From Aurantiacibacter zhengii (GTDB lineage Bacteria; Pseudomonadota; Alphaproteobacteria; Sphingomonadales; Sphingomonadaceae): DNA of 64,000 nt. Of this stretch, positions 26,823-36,029 are shown one piece after another (the first letter of the stretch is position 1; every line of letters begins with the position of its first letter). The stretch is taken from contig NZ_QXFL01000005.1 of NCBI RefSeq assembly GCF_003584125.1, positions 62,001 through 126,000 on the forward strand, in the 5' to 3' direction. The position numbers were made by a program, and so were the translations under genes. The notes beneath the pieces are model-generated. The model had not been told where the DNA came from. It did not search any database and saw only the letters and a program-made list of their open reading frames with translations.

Positions 26823-27167
26823 ATGGCACAGATCGATTTCGAGCAATTCATGGCGGTCGACATCCGCTGCGGCAGCGTGGTGGATGCCCAGCCCTTTCCC
26901 GAGGCGCGCAAGCCCGCGATCAAGCTCTGGGTCGATTTCGGGGGCGACATCGGGGTGAAGAAATCATCGGCCCAGATCACCGATCATTACACGCCCGATG
27001 CGCTGATCGGTCGCAAGGTCATGGCCGTGGTGAACTTCCCCCCGCGCCAGATCGGGCCATTCATGTCGGAGATACTGGTGCTGGGCTTTCCGGACGCCGA
27101 TGGCGCGATCGTGCTGGCTGGTCCCGATAGTGGGATCGAATTGCCCAACGGGGCCCGGCTGGCGTAG
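26823..27167 (+). CDS. tRNA-binding domain protein (CsaA-like)
   Basis: A 114-residue single OB-fold protein of the EMAP/Trbp111 type (FEQFMAVDIRCGSVVDAQPFPEARKPAIKLWVDFG and NFPPRQIGPFMSEILVLGF). CsaA-like proteins bind tRNA and, in Bacillus, act as chaperones linked with secretion. The length matches CsaA. It is a single gene between the MFS gene and the sulfotransferase, both on the opposite strand. Confidence 0.88.
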   Translation: MAQIDFEQFMAVDIRCGSVVDAQPFPEARKPAIKLWVDFGGDIGVKKSSAQITDHYTPDALIGRKVMAVVNFPPRQIGPFMSEILVLGFPDADGAIVLAGPDSGIELPNGARLA

Positions 27168-27179
27168 GATTCTCTTGGC

Positions 27180-29132
27180 CTAGCCCGGAAAACCGAGGGC
27201 GGCGCGCAGGTCGCCCAGCCACGGATCGTAGGGCACCCACGCCCCCTGCCCGCTGCGGTTGATTGGCTGGCGCACCTGCTCGCTGCTGGCGGTGCGCACG
27301 GCCCGCGCCGTCTGGTGGAAGTTGAGGCAGCCCTCCTCGAACGGCAGGCCGCAATAGTCCAGCATCCTGCGGATCTGCCCCTCGGGGTCGTCCAGCACAT
27401 CCTCGTGCTGCACGCGCAGCACCTTGCCCGGCAGCACCTCGTCCCAGTGCTGCATCAGGTCGACGTAGTCGGCGAAATAGCGGCCAATCTCGGTCAGGCC
27501 GTAGGTGAATTCCTGCCCTTCGGCGAACAGTTGCTTGAAACCCGAAAAACAGCAATCCATCGGCGCGCGGCGGGCATCGATGATCTTCGCATTGGGCAGG
27601 ATCAGATGGATCAGGCCGATGTGGCGGAAATTGTTCGGCATCTTGTCGATGAAGAACGGCGCGCCCTGCCGGTGGATCGCGGTATTTTCGATATATTGCT
27701 GGCCGAATTTTTCGAGCTGTTCGCTCGTGAGGTCATGCAGAACTTGCGGATAGAGCGACTGCCCCGCCTTTCGACCCCGCAGCCGGTGGGCCAGCGCAAG
27801 AATGTCGGGCAGTTCCAGCGTTCCGTCGACCTGGCTATGGCTGGCGAGGATCTGCTCCAGCAGGGTAGAGCCGGCCCGCGGCAGGCCAAGGATGAAAATC
27901 GGGTCCGGCGCGTCGTGACCTGCGCCTTCGTGGCTGGCGAACAGCTCGGCCGTGCAAACCTCGCGCTGTTTTGCCAGTTCGGCGCTCATCGTATCGGCAT
28001 CGTAGCGCGTCTGCGCCCGTTTTAGCGCGTTGCCACGCTCGTAATGCTGGAAGCTGTCAGCGTAATTCTCGCGGTCTTCGTGCGCCTTGCCCAAGGCGAA
28101 CGACAGGTGGACGCGGTCCATGAAAGCAAGGTCCGGCCGCGCGGCCTGCTCTTCCATCCGCGCCATTTCGTCGTCGGAAAAGCGATAGGTCTTGAGGTTC
28201 GCCAGCGCATACCACGCGTCCCCGTGATCGGGCTTTGCGGAAAAGGCGGCGCGGTAACTTTCGATGGCGCGCTCGGTCTCGCCGGTGGTTTTCAGGGCGT
28301 GCCCGCGACTGGTCAGCGTAGCGGGATCGCCGGGCACTTTTGCCAGCACCTGCTCGAACAGGCTGAAGGCACGTTCGTAATCGCCCGTCTGCATCGATTC
28401 TATGGCGAGGTGTGACTGGAACAGCGGGTTGCCGGGGTCGCTCTCGTAAAGGCTCTCGGCCTCTTCGCGCGCGCGGTCGAACTTTTGGCGGCGGCGCAGC
28501 GCGTCGATGTAATCAAGGCGTACCTGCATGTTCTCCGGCTCGAAAACGCGGGCGCTTTCCAGCAGGAACTCGGCATCGTCCAGAACGCCCAGCTTGATGC
28601 CGATCTGCGCCAGCAGGCGCATCCCCTCGACGCTTTTGGGATTGGCACGGAGGTAATGGCGGCAGATTTCCTCGGCCCTCAGCACGCGGCCCTCGTGCAG
28701 GTGGTGGGTCACCGCCACCAGCTCTCGCGGCAGGCTGGCGATCCGCTGCGCCTGCGCCTGTGCGGCGCGGGCTTCCGGACCGCTTTGCAACTCGGCAAGC
28801 GCGCGCCAGCTTGCATCGAGCGCGGGATTGAAGCGCACGGCCCGCTGGAATGCGGCGACGGCCTGCGCGCTGTTTCCTTCTGCCCGCGCAAGGTGCCCCG
28901 CCTCCTGCCACGCGCGGCCGTATTCGGGCATCACCGCGTGCAGACGCGCAAGCATGTCCGACGCCTCGCCATGGCGTTTCAGGTAGCGCAGCGCCACGGC
29001 GGCCATGTACAGCGCTTCTCCATCGCCGGGTTCGGCTGCCAGCACACCTTCGGCCAGCGCCAGACCCTGCGGGAAATCGCCCGACTGCATCGCCTTTTGC
29101 GCCAGCGCCAGTTGTTCGTCGCGGTTTTCCAT
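27180..29132 (-). CDS. TPR-containing sulfotransferase
   Basis: A 650-residue protein with an N-terminal array of TPR repeats (about 1-370) and a C-terminal sulfotransferase domain. The PAPS-binding 5'-phosphosulfate loop is FILGLPRAGSTLLEQILASH, and DARRAPMDCCFSGF is the expected 3'-phosphate region. In sphingomonads and caulobacters such TPR-sulfotransferases often lie beside TonB-dependent receptors, as here: the receptor gene ends 83 bases upstream on the same strand. The acceptor is unknown. Confidence 0.85.
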   Translation of the reverse strand: MENRDEQLALAQKAMQSGDFPQGLALAEGVLAAEPGDGEALYMAAVALRYLKRHGEASDMLARLHAVMPEYGRAWQEAGHLARAEGNSAQAVAAFQRAVRFNPALDASWRALAELQSGPEARAAQAQAQRIASLPRELVAVTHHLHEGRVLRAEEICRHYLRANPKSVEGMRLLAQIGIKLGVLDDAEFLLESARVFEPENMQVRLDYIDALRRRQKFDRAREEAESLYESDPGNPLFQSHLAIESMQTGDYERAFSLFEQVLAKVPGDPATLTSRGHALKTTGETERAIESYRAAFSAKPDHGDAWYALANLKTYRFSDDEMARMEEQAARPDLAFMDRVHLSFALGKAHEDRENYADSFQHYERGNALKRAQTRYDADTMSAELAKQREVCTAELFASHEGAGHDAPDPIFILGLPRAGSTLLEQILASHSQVDGTLELPDILALAHRLRGRKAGQSLYPQVLHDLTSEQLEKFGQQYIENTAIHRQGAPFFIDKMPNNFRHIGLIHLILPNAKIIDARRAPMDCCFSGFKQLFAEGQEFTYGLTEIGRYFADYVDLMQHWDEVLPGKVLRVQHEDVLDDPEGQIRRMLDYCGLPFEEGCLNFHQTARAVRTASSEQVRQPINRSGQGAWVPYDPWLGDLRAALGFPG

Positions 29133-29152
29133 GCGCCTGCCCTTAACAAAGC

Positions 29153-29194
29153 AAAGCGGCGGAAGCGAACCCGTCGTCCGCCCCCGCCGCCTTT
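29153..29194 (-). terminator. Candidate attenuating hairpin between the TonB receptor and sulfotransferase genes
   Basis: On the minus strand AAAGGCGGCGG pairs with CCGCCGCTTT around a 21-base loop, in the 83-base gap after the receptor stop and directly before the sulfotransferase start. Only short T-runs follow. It could be a partial terminator that lowers expression of the second gene, or an mRNA 3'-end stabiliser. Confidence 0.35.
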
Positions 29195-29215
29195 ACGCCA
29201 GACAGTCAGTCCGGA

Positions 29216-31876
29216 TCAGTAGTCGTAGGAGACCCGGAAGCCGACCGTGAACGGGCGGTTCGTGGTGATCCGCGCACGGTCGTTCACGAAATTGCCCGAG
29301 ATCTGCGCCCGTTTGTCGAACAGGTTCTCCACGTAGGTCTCGAAGCGCCACTGGTCGGCAACCACGCCCGCGGCGAAGTCGACCACCGTGTAGGGGTCGA
29401 GCTTCAGCCTGTTGATCTCGATGATGTCGGTGAACTTCGATGCCGAATAGGTGATCTGCGGCTGGACGTAGGCTTCCAGCGTGCGCGACAGGTCCCACTC
29501 GTAGCGAATGCGGGCGTTGCCCTGGAACTCCGGCGCGAAGGCCAGCGGCTCTCCTGCCACCACGTCGTCGGTCGGCGTCAGCACTTCTGTGATCTCGGTA
29601 TCGAGGATCGAGAAGGCACCGGCAAAGGTGAAGCCCGGCAGCGAATAGGGCGCGACTGTGAAGTCACCTTCCACCCCGTAGATCTCTGCATTGGCCGCGT
29701 TGTCCGAGAAGAACAGGTTGGTGATGCTGGGATCGAAGATGGTCGTCTGCAGGTTGCTGATGTCGACATAGAAGGCCGAACCGTTGAAACGCACCTGGCC
29801 GTCGACCAGGTCGAGCTTCCAGCCCAGTTCGTAGTTCTGCACCTCGTCGGTTTCCAGTTCGAACGGGACCGTGAAGCCCTGCCCGTTGGTGGCACCGCCG
29901 GGACGGTTCAGCAGGCCGGGACGGAAACCTTCCGAGTAGGTCGCGTAGATCAGCGTGTCTTCGCTGGGCGTGACCTGGAGGGAGCCCTTGTAGATGAACC
30001 CGTCCGTCGCCGCGACATCGGGTGCGCGCACCGCGTTGAACACCTGCTGCGCCTGCGCGGCGGAGAGACCCGCGTCCTGGATATCCTGCAGGCTGTCTGC
30101 CAGCGTGAAGGTCTGGCGCAGGTCGGCGTTACAGCTGCCGATGAAGGTGTATTCTCCGTCCCCGTCGTACAGGTCGTTCAGGTCGGTGCCGAAGGCGTTG
30201 GCATCCTCTGCCGCGCCAGCGTTGCAGAACGAACCGTTGGCGCTGCCTTCGAAGTCCACCTCGATATCGTAGTAGCGCGCACCCAGCGTGATGGTGAGCA
30301 GGTCGGGCACGATGTCGAAGCTGGCTTCGCCGAAGATACCGATCTGCTCGTCCGTGCGGCGGATGTCGTTGCGGAAGATCGTCGCCGCCGGGAACGGGCC
30401 CGGATCGGTGAAGAAGCCATCCTGCGGGAAGTTCGGTGCGAAGCCCCCGAACGGTGCGGCAGCGATATTGCCCGGATAGTTGAAGTCGTTGCGCTCCTTC
30501 AATTCCAGGTCGGAATAGAAGCCGCCGGCGGTGGCGCGGATGCGCCAGTCTTGGGGCGTGCTGAAGCGCAGTTCCTGGGTGAACACGGTCGTGTCGCTGT
30601 CGGACGTCACGTAGAGGTTCGGGGCCTGGCAGGTACCGCTGGGATCATTCGAACCGGGGTAGCTGACCGAACCGTCGCAGATGTAATAGGGCAGGTACTG
30701 ACCGACGAACAGGTAATCGGTGTAATCGATGCGCTGCTGCGTTTCACGGTCGGTGTAGGCACCGGTGTAAACGACATCCAGCATTGCGAGACGCCCCTCG
30801 ACGGTCCAGCTGGTGTTGCTGAAATCGTCTTCCAGGCGGTCGTCCTCGAAACGCTGGATTTCCAGGTCGTCGAGACCGCCAAGTTCCGGATCGGCGAAGA
30901 ACACGCCGTCACTTTCCAGGCTCTGCCGCGAATGCGCGACCGTGACCGTCCAGTCGGGGGTCACTTCCCACAGGCCGGTGACGCGGAAACCCGCATAGGT
31001 GGTGTCGTTGAAATTTTCTTCGACGAGGCCCGAGTTGTCGGCATCGAGGAACGTCACGTCGGACAGGTCGGCGGTGGACTGGAAACCCGCGCGCAGATCA
31101 CTGACCGGTACCCCGTTCGACCGGACGGTGCCCGCAGGACGGAAGCGCGCGCTTTCGCTGAGATTACGCGTGCCCTGCACGTTGTCGATATAGCCGCCCT
31201 GGTGATCGAGATAGGCCACGCCGCGCAGTGCGACATTGGCCGACACCGGAATGTTGAGCATGAGCTCGGTCTTGTAAGACGTGTCTCCGCTATCGGTGAA
31301 GGATACGCCTGCCTTCGCCCCGGCATCGAAACCTGCAAGGCTGGGCTTGTTGGTGATCAGCCGCACGACACCCGCTTGCGAGCTGGCGCCGAACAGCGTG
31401 CCCTGCGGCCCCGAAAGCACCTCGATACGCTCGAGATCGGCTGCGTAGACATCGAGGTTGCGGCCCGGCTGGGCAAGCGGCTGCTCGTCCAGGTACATGG
31501 CGACGTTGGGAGCCAGCCCGGCAACGCCGGCGGTGGTGAGGTTGGGCGTGGTGGAAGCAAGGCCGCGGATATAGATCGTCGACTGGCCCGGCCCGCTGCC
31601 GCCCGCCGTAACGGTGGGCAACTGCTCGAGGTAATCCTCGAAGGTATCGATGTTGAGTTCCTCGAGCCCTTCCTGCCCCAGGGCCTGCACGGAAACCGGC
31701 ACGTCCTGCAGGTCTTCCGAGCGCTTGGTGGCGGTCACCACGATGGTCTGCACGCCGCCCTGGCGGGCCTGACGGGTGGGCTGGGTGGTTTCGCCGCTCG
31801 CGTCCTGTGCCGCCGCGGGCACCGCAAGAGCGATGGCAAGCGCGCCGACAGACGCGCCAGTAATATATTTGGACAT
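29216..31876 (-). CDS. TonB-dependent outer-membrane receptor
   Basis: An 886-residue receptor with a signal peptide (MSKYITGASVGALAIALAVPAAAQ), an N-terminal plug domain (TIVVTATKRSEDLQDVPVSVQAL, then IYIRGL and LSGPQGTLFGASSQAGVVRLITNKP) and a 22-strand-type barrel ending in the aromatic signature VGFRVSYDY. It would import a large substrate using TonB energy. The ligand is unknown; it looks like the broad sphingomonad/caulobacter class rather than a siderophore type. ATG 31876 has AGGGGA upstream. The upstream gap is unusually AT-rich with many palindromes. Confidence 0.92.
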   Translation of the reverse strand: MSKYITGASVGALAIALAVPAAAQDASGETTQPTRQARQGGVQTIVVTATKRSEDLQDVPVSVQALGQEGLEELNIDTFEDYLEQLPTVTAGGSGPGQSTIYIRGLASTTPNLTTAGVAGLAPNVAMYLDEQPLAQPGRNLDVYAADLERIEVLSGPQGTLFGASSQAGVVRLITNKPSLAGFDAGAKAGVSFTDSGDTSYKTELMLNIPVSANVALRGVAYLDHQGGYIDNVQGTRNLSESARFRPAGTVRSNGVPVSDLRAGFQSTADLSDVTFLDADNSGLVEENFNDTTYAGFRVTGLWEVTPDWTVTVAHSRQSLESDGVFFADPELGGLDDLEIQRFEDDRLEDDFSNTSWTVEGRLAMLDVVYTGAYTDRETQQRIDYTDYLFVGQYLPYYICDGSVSYPGSNDPSGTCQAPNLYVTSDSDTTVFTQELRFSTPQDWRIRATAGGFYSDLELKERNDFNYPGNIAAAPFGGFAPNFPQDGFFTDPGPFPAATIFRNDIRRTDEQIGIFGEASFDIVPDLLTITLGARYYDIEVDFEGSANGSFCNAGAAEDANAFGTDLNDLYDGDGEYTFIGSCNADLRQTFTLADSLQDIQDAGLSAAQAQQVFNAVRAPDVAATDGFIYKGSLQVTPSEDTLIYATYSEGFRPGLLNRPGGATNGQGFTVPFELETDEVQNYELGWKLDLVDGQVRFNGSAFYVDISNLQTTIFDPSITNLFFSDNAANAEIYGVEGDFTVAPYSLPGFTFAGAFSILDTEITEVLTPTDDVVAGEPLAFAPEFQGNARIRYEWDLSRTLEAYVQPQITYSASKFTDIIEINRLKLDPYTVVDFAAGVVADQWRFETYVENLFDKRAQISGNFVNDRARITTNRPFTVGFRVSYDY

Positions 31877-32245
31877 TAGGGGTTCCCCTTGTTTCGGTGA
31901 ACACGCCGCAGCAGGATTGCGCAGCGTGATCTGGAAATGCATGCAGCGCAGCATTCAAAGAAATGCGCGCGTGCGGTGCACGAATAGCGGGGAAGGTCCG
32001 GAGTTTCTACCGCAGTGCGGCATATTCGGGGGTTACGAAAAATAGTTGTTGCATAACGACAACAATCAAGAAACGGCTTAAGAATAAATCAAATAGAAAA
32101 TCTGTTCTATTTCGTAATTCAAATCATTGGAATTTTATTCTCATCTTACGCACGTGCTTATCATAGGTATCCACACCTATAGATTTGAACGATGCCCTAA
32201 GAGTATATATGTTTCGTAATTTCTATTTCGTTTTTAACAAATGTT
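31877..32245. other. AT-rich, palindrome-dense intergenic region (no gene)
   Basis: A 369-base gap between the receptor start and the BCCT stop. Bases 32041-32220 contain only 57 G/C out of 180 (about 32%), far below the window. Inverted repeats: TTGTTG-N8-CAACAA (32046-32065), AAATAGAA-N6-TTCTATTT (32091-32112), ATAGGT-N6-ACCTAT (32163-32180) and ACAAAT-N5-ATTTGT (32237-32253, running into the BCCT stop). Direct repeats: TTTCGTAATT at 32110 and 32212, TTCTATTTCGT at 32105 and 32221. It presumably holds the receptor promoter and operator. No reading frame is convincing. Confidence 0.7.
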
Positions 32246-33955
32246 CTATTTGTTGGCTTCCCATTCCTCGCAGGCATCTGCAGTAGTGGGAACGCCGTAA
32301 TGCTTGCGGATGATGTCGAAGACGATCGCCTTCACGATCGACGCAGCCATAAGCGCGACCACGATCGAGAACGGCAGCGCGCCGATGATCATGGTAATGC
32401 GGATCGCGTCGATCCCGCCGATGATCAGCATTGAGCCGACCATGAACGCCAGGGCCGCACCCCAGAAGAGGATGTGGCGGCGGCGCTGGCCCTCGGTCTC
32501 GCCTGCGCCGTTGATGGTGTTCACGATCAGGATCGCGCTGTCGGCGCTGGTAATGAGGTAAGTCATCAGCAAAACCACGACGAGAGCCGAGAAGGCCCAT
32601 GCCATGGCAGGATCGAGCATGACCGCCAGCGTCGCATAGAGCTGATCCGAAATACCGGTTCCGATAATGGCGCCATCGGCAACGCCGCTGAGTTCCAGGT
32701 CGATTGCCGTGCCGCCCACCAGTGTCATCCAGACGAAGCACATCACAGAGGGTGCCAGCAGCACGCCCAGCACATATTCGCGGACTGTCCGCCCTCGCGA
32801 AATGCGCGCGATGAACATGCCCACGAATGGTGCAAAGGCGATCCACCAGGCCCAGTAGAACACGCTCCAGTCCAGTTGCCACTGCACCAGCGCATCACCG
32901 GTCTCGGTGCCGCCCGAAAACAGCGTCAGTGCGGTGTAGGGTAGCGTGCGGATATAATCGTAGATGCCCACGCCCAGCAGTTCGAGCCCGTAAAGCCCGG
33001 CACCCACGAAGGCGAACAGCGCCAGCAGCGCGAACGACAGGCCAAGGTTGATGTTGGAAAGCCATTTGATCCCCTTGCCCACACCAGACAGCGCGCTGAG
33101 GGTTGCGGCGCCCACCAGCACCACCAGTGAAACGATGATCGCGGTTGGTGTGGAACTGCCATCGGCATTCAGCAGCCAGTCTCCCAAACCCAGCCTGTCC
33201 AGCCCGGCCACGAATTGCTCCACACCAAGCCCCATCGTCACCGCCACGCCCAGGATCGTGGCGACCACGGCGACAATATCCACCACGTGCCCGACCCCGC
33301 CGGACATCCGTGCGCCGAAGAGCGGCGCTAGGGCCGAACGGATCGTCAGCGGCAGGTTGCGGCGATAGGCGACATAGCCGATGGCAAGGCCGACCAGGCC
33401 ATAGGTTGCCCAGGCGGCCAGCCCCCAGTGCAGGAAGGTGTAGATGTAGGCAGGCCGGATGGCTTCGGCGCTCATCGGCTCTATCGTGCCACGGATGATG
33501 TCAGGGTTGTTCTGGAAATGCGCCAGCGGCTCGCCCACGGAATAGGTGAGCATGCCAATGCCGATGCCGGCACCGAACAGCATCGCGAACCAGCTGAACC
33601 GGCCGAATTCAGGCTTTTCACCCGGATTGCCGATGAGAAGGTTTCCCGTTTGCGGCAGCACCGCCAACCCCAGGGCCGTGACCATCACGGCTGCCACGAG
33701 ATAGACGTACCAACCCGCAAAGGTCGAGATGATCGTGCTGTTGGCCGCAGTCAGCGTTTCGTTGGCGCTGACGGGGAAGAAGATCGCCCACATGATGATG
33801 AGCGAGACGATGATCTTGGAAGGGATCGTCACGGCGCGGCTGAAACCGTCGTAGAAGCCGCGATCGTGCGTGTTGATTGGAAGGTCCACCAGTGGCGGGG
33901 AAATCGGTGCGTCTTCACCGGGGTCCACCGGAACTGTCGGAACCTGCTGTGTCAC
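32246..33955 (-). CDS. BCCT-family transporter (betaine/choline/carnitine type)
   Basis: A 569-residue, twelve-helix secondary transporter for trimethylammonium compounds. Conserved segments are the glycine stretch FGAGIGIGMLTYSVGEPL and the tryptophan-rich signature WSVFYWAWWIAFAPFVGMFIARISRGRT. Proteins of this family accumulate osmoprotectants with Na+ or H+, or exchange them. The start is taken as the GTG at 33955 with GAGG six bases upstream; the longer frame before it has no membrane or family features. The last residues run into an inverted repeat of the AT-rich gap. Confidence 0.9.
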   Translation of the reverse strand: MTQQVPTVPVDPGEDAPISPPLVDLPINTHDRGFYDGFSRAVTIPSKIIVSLIIMWAIFFPVSANETLTAANSTIISTFAGWYVYLVAAVMVTALGLAVLPQTGNLLIGNPGEKPEFGRFSWFAMLFGAGIGIGMLTYSVGEPLAHFQNNPDIIRGTIEPMSAEAIRPAYIYTFLHWGLAAWATYGLVGLAIGYVAYRRNLPLTIRSALAPLFGARMSGGVGHVVDIVAVVATILGVAVTMGLGVEQFVAGLDRLGLGDWLLNADGSSTPTAIIVSLVVLVGAATLSALSGVGKGIKWLSNINLGLSFALLALFAFVGAGLYGLELLGVGIYDYIRTLPYTALTLFSGGTETGDALVQWQLDWSVFYWAWWIAFAPFVGMFIARISRGRTVREYVLGVLLAPSVMCFVWMTLVGGTAIDLELSGVADGAIIGTGISDQLYATLAVMLDPAMAWAFSALVVVLLMTYLITSADSAILIVNTINGAGETEGQRRRHILFWGAALAFMVGSMLIIGGIDAIRITMIIGALPFSIVVALMAASIVKAIVFDIIRKHYGVPTTADACEEWEANK

Positions 33956-34154
33956 GCGTAACCTCACTGCTTGAAAAACAACGCATTGCCCGGCGCTGAA
34001 ATGCGCATGCCGGGCAGGTCGTAGGGGGTGTTGCGCGTGAGCATAGGGTTTTGCCCGTGCATTGCAAACGCGCCCGCCCCCCATGGGGCCTTGACCGGAA
34101 ACCGCCGCGCAGCCAGATTTCGGATCAGGACGCCGACTCAATGGGGGATTGACG

Positions 34155-34928
34155 ATGGCAACACAGGCACCGCCTCTTCAGGCGCGATACGGCACAACGC
34201 GTTTCTACACGGTCATGGCGTGGATCATGTCGCTCGTGATCGTGGCCGGGTTTTCGCTCAACCTCGCCATGGGGCGGTCCACCTTTGCCGTGCCCGCGGC
34301 CTACCATATCCATGCCGTGATCTTCATGAGCTGGATCGGGCTTTACCTCGCCCAGCACATGACCATGGCAAGAGGCGCGATCGGCCTTCACCGCTCGCTT
34401 GGCAGGCTCGCCTACCTGCTCGTGCCCGCGATGGTCGTTGCGGGCAGCGTAGTGATGGTGGTCGTCGCGCGGCGAACGGGCGGGCCGTTCTTCTTCGACG
34501 TCAACGAATTCCTCATCAGCAACGTGGCCACCCTGTGGTGTTTCGCGGGCCTGGCGCTCTGGTCGCTATCGCGCCGCCGCTACACCGGCTGGCACCGCCG
34601 CCTGATGCTGGTGGCGATGGCTATCCTTACGGGGCCGGGCCTTGGCCGTTTGCTGCCCCTGCCCTTGATGATCCCCAACGCATGGACGATCACCGTGGCG
34701 CTTACATTCATCTGGCCGGTCATCGGCATGATCGCGGACAAGCGACGGGACGGGCACGTGCATCCGGCATATATATGGGGCACGGCGATCTATGCGGGCA
34801 CTTTCCTCGCCTCGATGCTGCTTGCCAATTCACCGCTTGGCTACGCCATAACAGAGTGGGTGATCGCGGGCACGCCGGGGGCGGAACGTCCGATGGAAGC
34901 ATTCCTGCCGCCGGGTTTCGCAATGTAG
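34155..34928 (+). CDS. Multi-pass membrane protein (DUF2306-like), unknown function
   Basis: A 257-residue protein with about seven hydrophobic helices (for example FYTVMAWIMSLVIVAGFSLNLAMG, AVIFMSWIGLYLAQHMTMARG and YLLVPAMVVAGSVVMVVVA). Scattered conserved histidines (AAYHIHAV, LHRSLG, YTGWHRRLM) recall cytochrome- or heme-binding membrane families of the DUF2306 sort. GGGGGA precedes ATG 34155. An EcfG-like promoter for the next gene begins immediately after its stop. The family call is tentative. Confidence 0.65.
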   Translation: MATQAPPLQARYGTTRFYTVMAWIMSLVIVAGFSLNLAMGRSTFAVPAAYHIHAVIFMSWIGLYLAQHMTMARGAIGLHRSLGRLAYLLVPAMVVAGSVVMVVVARRTGGPFFFDVNEFLISNVATLWCFAGLALWSLSRRRYTGWHRRLMLVAMAILTGPGLGRLLPLPLMIPNAWTITVALTFIWPVIGMIADKRRDGHVHPAYIWGTAIYAGTFLASMLLANSPLGYAITEWVIAGTPGAERPMEAFLPPGFAM

Positions 34929-34930
34929 GC

Positions 34931-34956
34931 GGAACCCCCTCGCCAGCCGGCCCGTT
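34931..34956 (+). promoter_or_regulatory. EcfG-type promoter candidate upstream of nadA
   Basis: GGAAC (34931-34935), a 17-base spacer and CGTT (34953-34956) match the alphaproteobacterial general-stress sigma factor consensus GGAAC-N16/17-CGTT exactly, 45 bases before the nadA ATG. nadA is not a usual stress gene, so this could be chance or a second promoter. Confidence 0.4.
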
Positions 34957-35000
34957 GGCATTATAAGAGCGACCGAACGCTATTTGACGGGACGACTTGC

Positions 35001-35987
35001 ATGAACGACCAGACTTCCATCCCCGCCGGTATCGACCTGCGCGAAGAGATCGACCGCCTGCGCAAGGAGCGCAACGCGGTGATCCTGGCGCACTATTACC
35101 AGAAGCCCGAACTGCAGGACCTGGCCGATTTCGTGGGGGATTCGCTGGAGCTGTCGAAGAAGGCGGCGGAGACCGATGCCGACGTGATCGCTTTTTGCGG
35201 CGTGAAGTTCATGGCCGATACCGCCAAGATCCTTTCGCCCGAGAAGATCGTGGTCCTGCCCGACATGGAGGCGGGTTGCAGCCTCGAGGATTCCTGCCCG
35301 CCGGAAAAGTTTGCAGCCTTCCGTGCCAAGCACCCAGATCACATCGCGCTCACTTACATCAACTGCTCGACCGAGGTGAAAGCCCTGTCGGACGTGATCG
35401 TCACCTCGTCCAGCGCCGAGACCATCCTGGAGCAGATCCCCGAAGATCAGCCGATCATCTTCGGCCCGGACCGGCACCTTGGCGGATATCTCAACCGCAA
35501 GTTCGACCGCGAGATGCTGCTGTGGCCCGGCGTTTGCATCGTGCACGAGGCATTCAGTGAGCGGGAACTGCTGAAGCTGAAGGCGCAGCATCCCGAAGCG
35601 CCCATCGCCGCGCACCCCGAATGCCCGCCGCACATCATCGACCATGCCGATCATGTCGGCTCCACCAGTTCGATCCTGCAGTTCGCCAAGACCTTCCCCG
35701 GCGACACCCTAATCGTGGCGACGGAGCCGCATATCATTCACCAGATGGAAAAGGCGCTGCCGGAGAAGACTTTCCTCGGCGCACCGGGAGCGGACGGCAA
35801 CTGCAACTGCAACATCTGCCCCTACATGGCGCTCAACACCATGGAAAAGCTGTACCTGTGCCTGCGCGACCTCGAACCGCGTATCGAGATCGAGGAAGGC
35901 CTGCGCCTGAAAGCCAAGGCCAGCCTCGACAAGATGCTGGAGATGGCCAGCGGCACCATCGGCAAGGGTGACCTTGGGCGGGTCTGA
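35001..35987 (+). CDS. nadA: Quinolinate synthase
   Basis: A 328-residue [4Fe-4S] enzyme that condenses iminoaspartate with dihydroxyacetone phosphate to quinolinate for NAD synthesis. Three internally similar domains and the cluster cysteines are visible (MEAGCSLEDSC, AHPECPPH, CNCNICPYM). The N-terminal ILAHYYQKPELQDLADFVGDSL is highly typical. nadB and nadC are not nearby. An EcfG-like promoter lies upstream. Confidence 0.95.
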   Translation: MNDQTSIPAGIDLREEIDRLRKERNAVILAHYYQKPELQDLADFVGDSLELSKKAAETDADVIAFCGVKFMADTAKILSPEKIVVLPDMEAGCSLEDSCPPEKFAAFRAKHPDHIALTYINCSTEVKALSDVIVTSSSAETILEQIPEDQPIIFGPDRHLGGYLNRKFDREMLLWPGVCIVHEAFSERELLKLKAQHPEAPIAAHPECPPHIIDHADHVGSTSSILQFAKTFPGDTLIVATEPHIIHQMEKALPEKTFLGAPGADGNCNCNICPYMALNTMEKLYLCLRDLEPRIEIEEGLRLKAKASLDKMLEMASGTIGKGDLGRV

Positions 35988-36029
35988 CGCGTCAGGGCAC
36001 CGCGTCATGCTTCGCGCGTTACCCTTTTC

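Noticed and set aside
32237-32253. Intrinsic terminator for the BCCT gene
   Set aside because: The ACAAAT/ATTTGT stem is weak, overlaps the stop codon and is followed by A-rich, not T-rich, sequence in the gene's direction.
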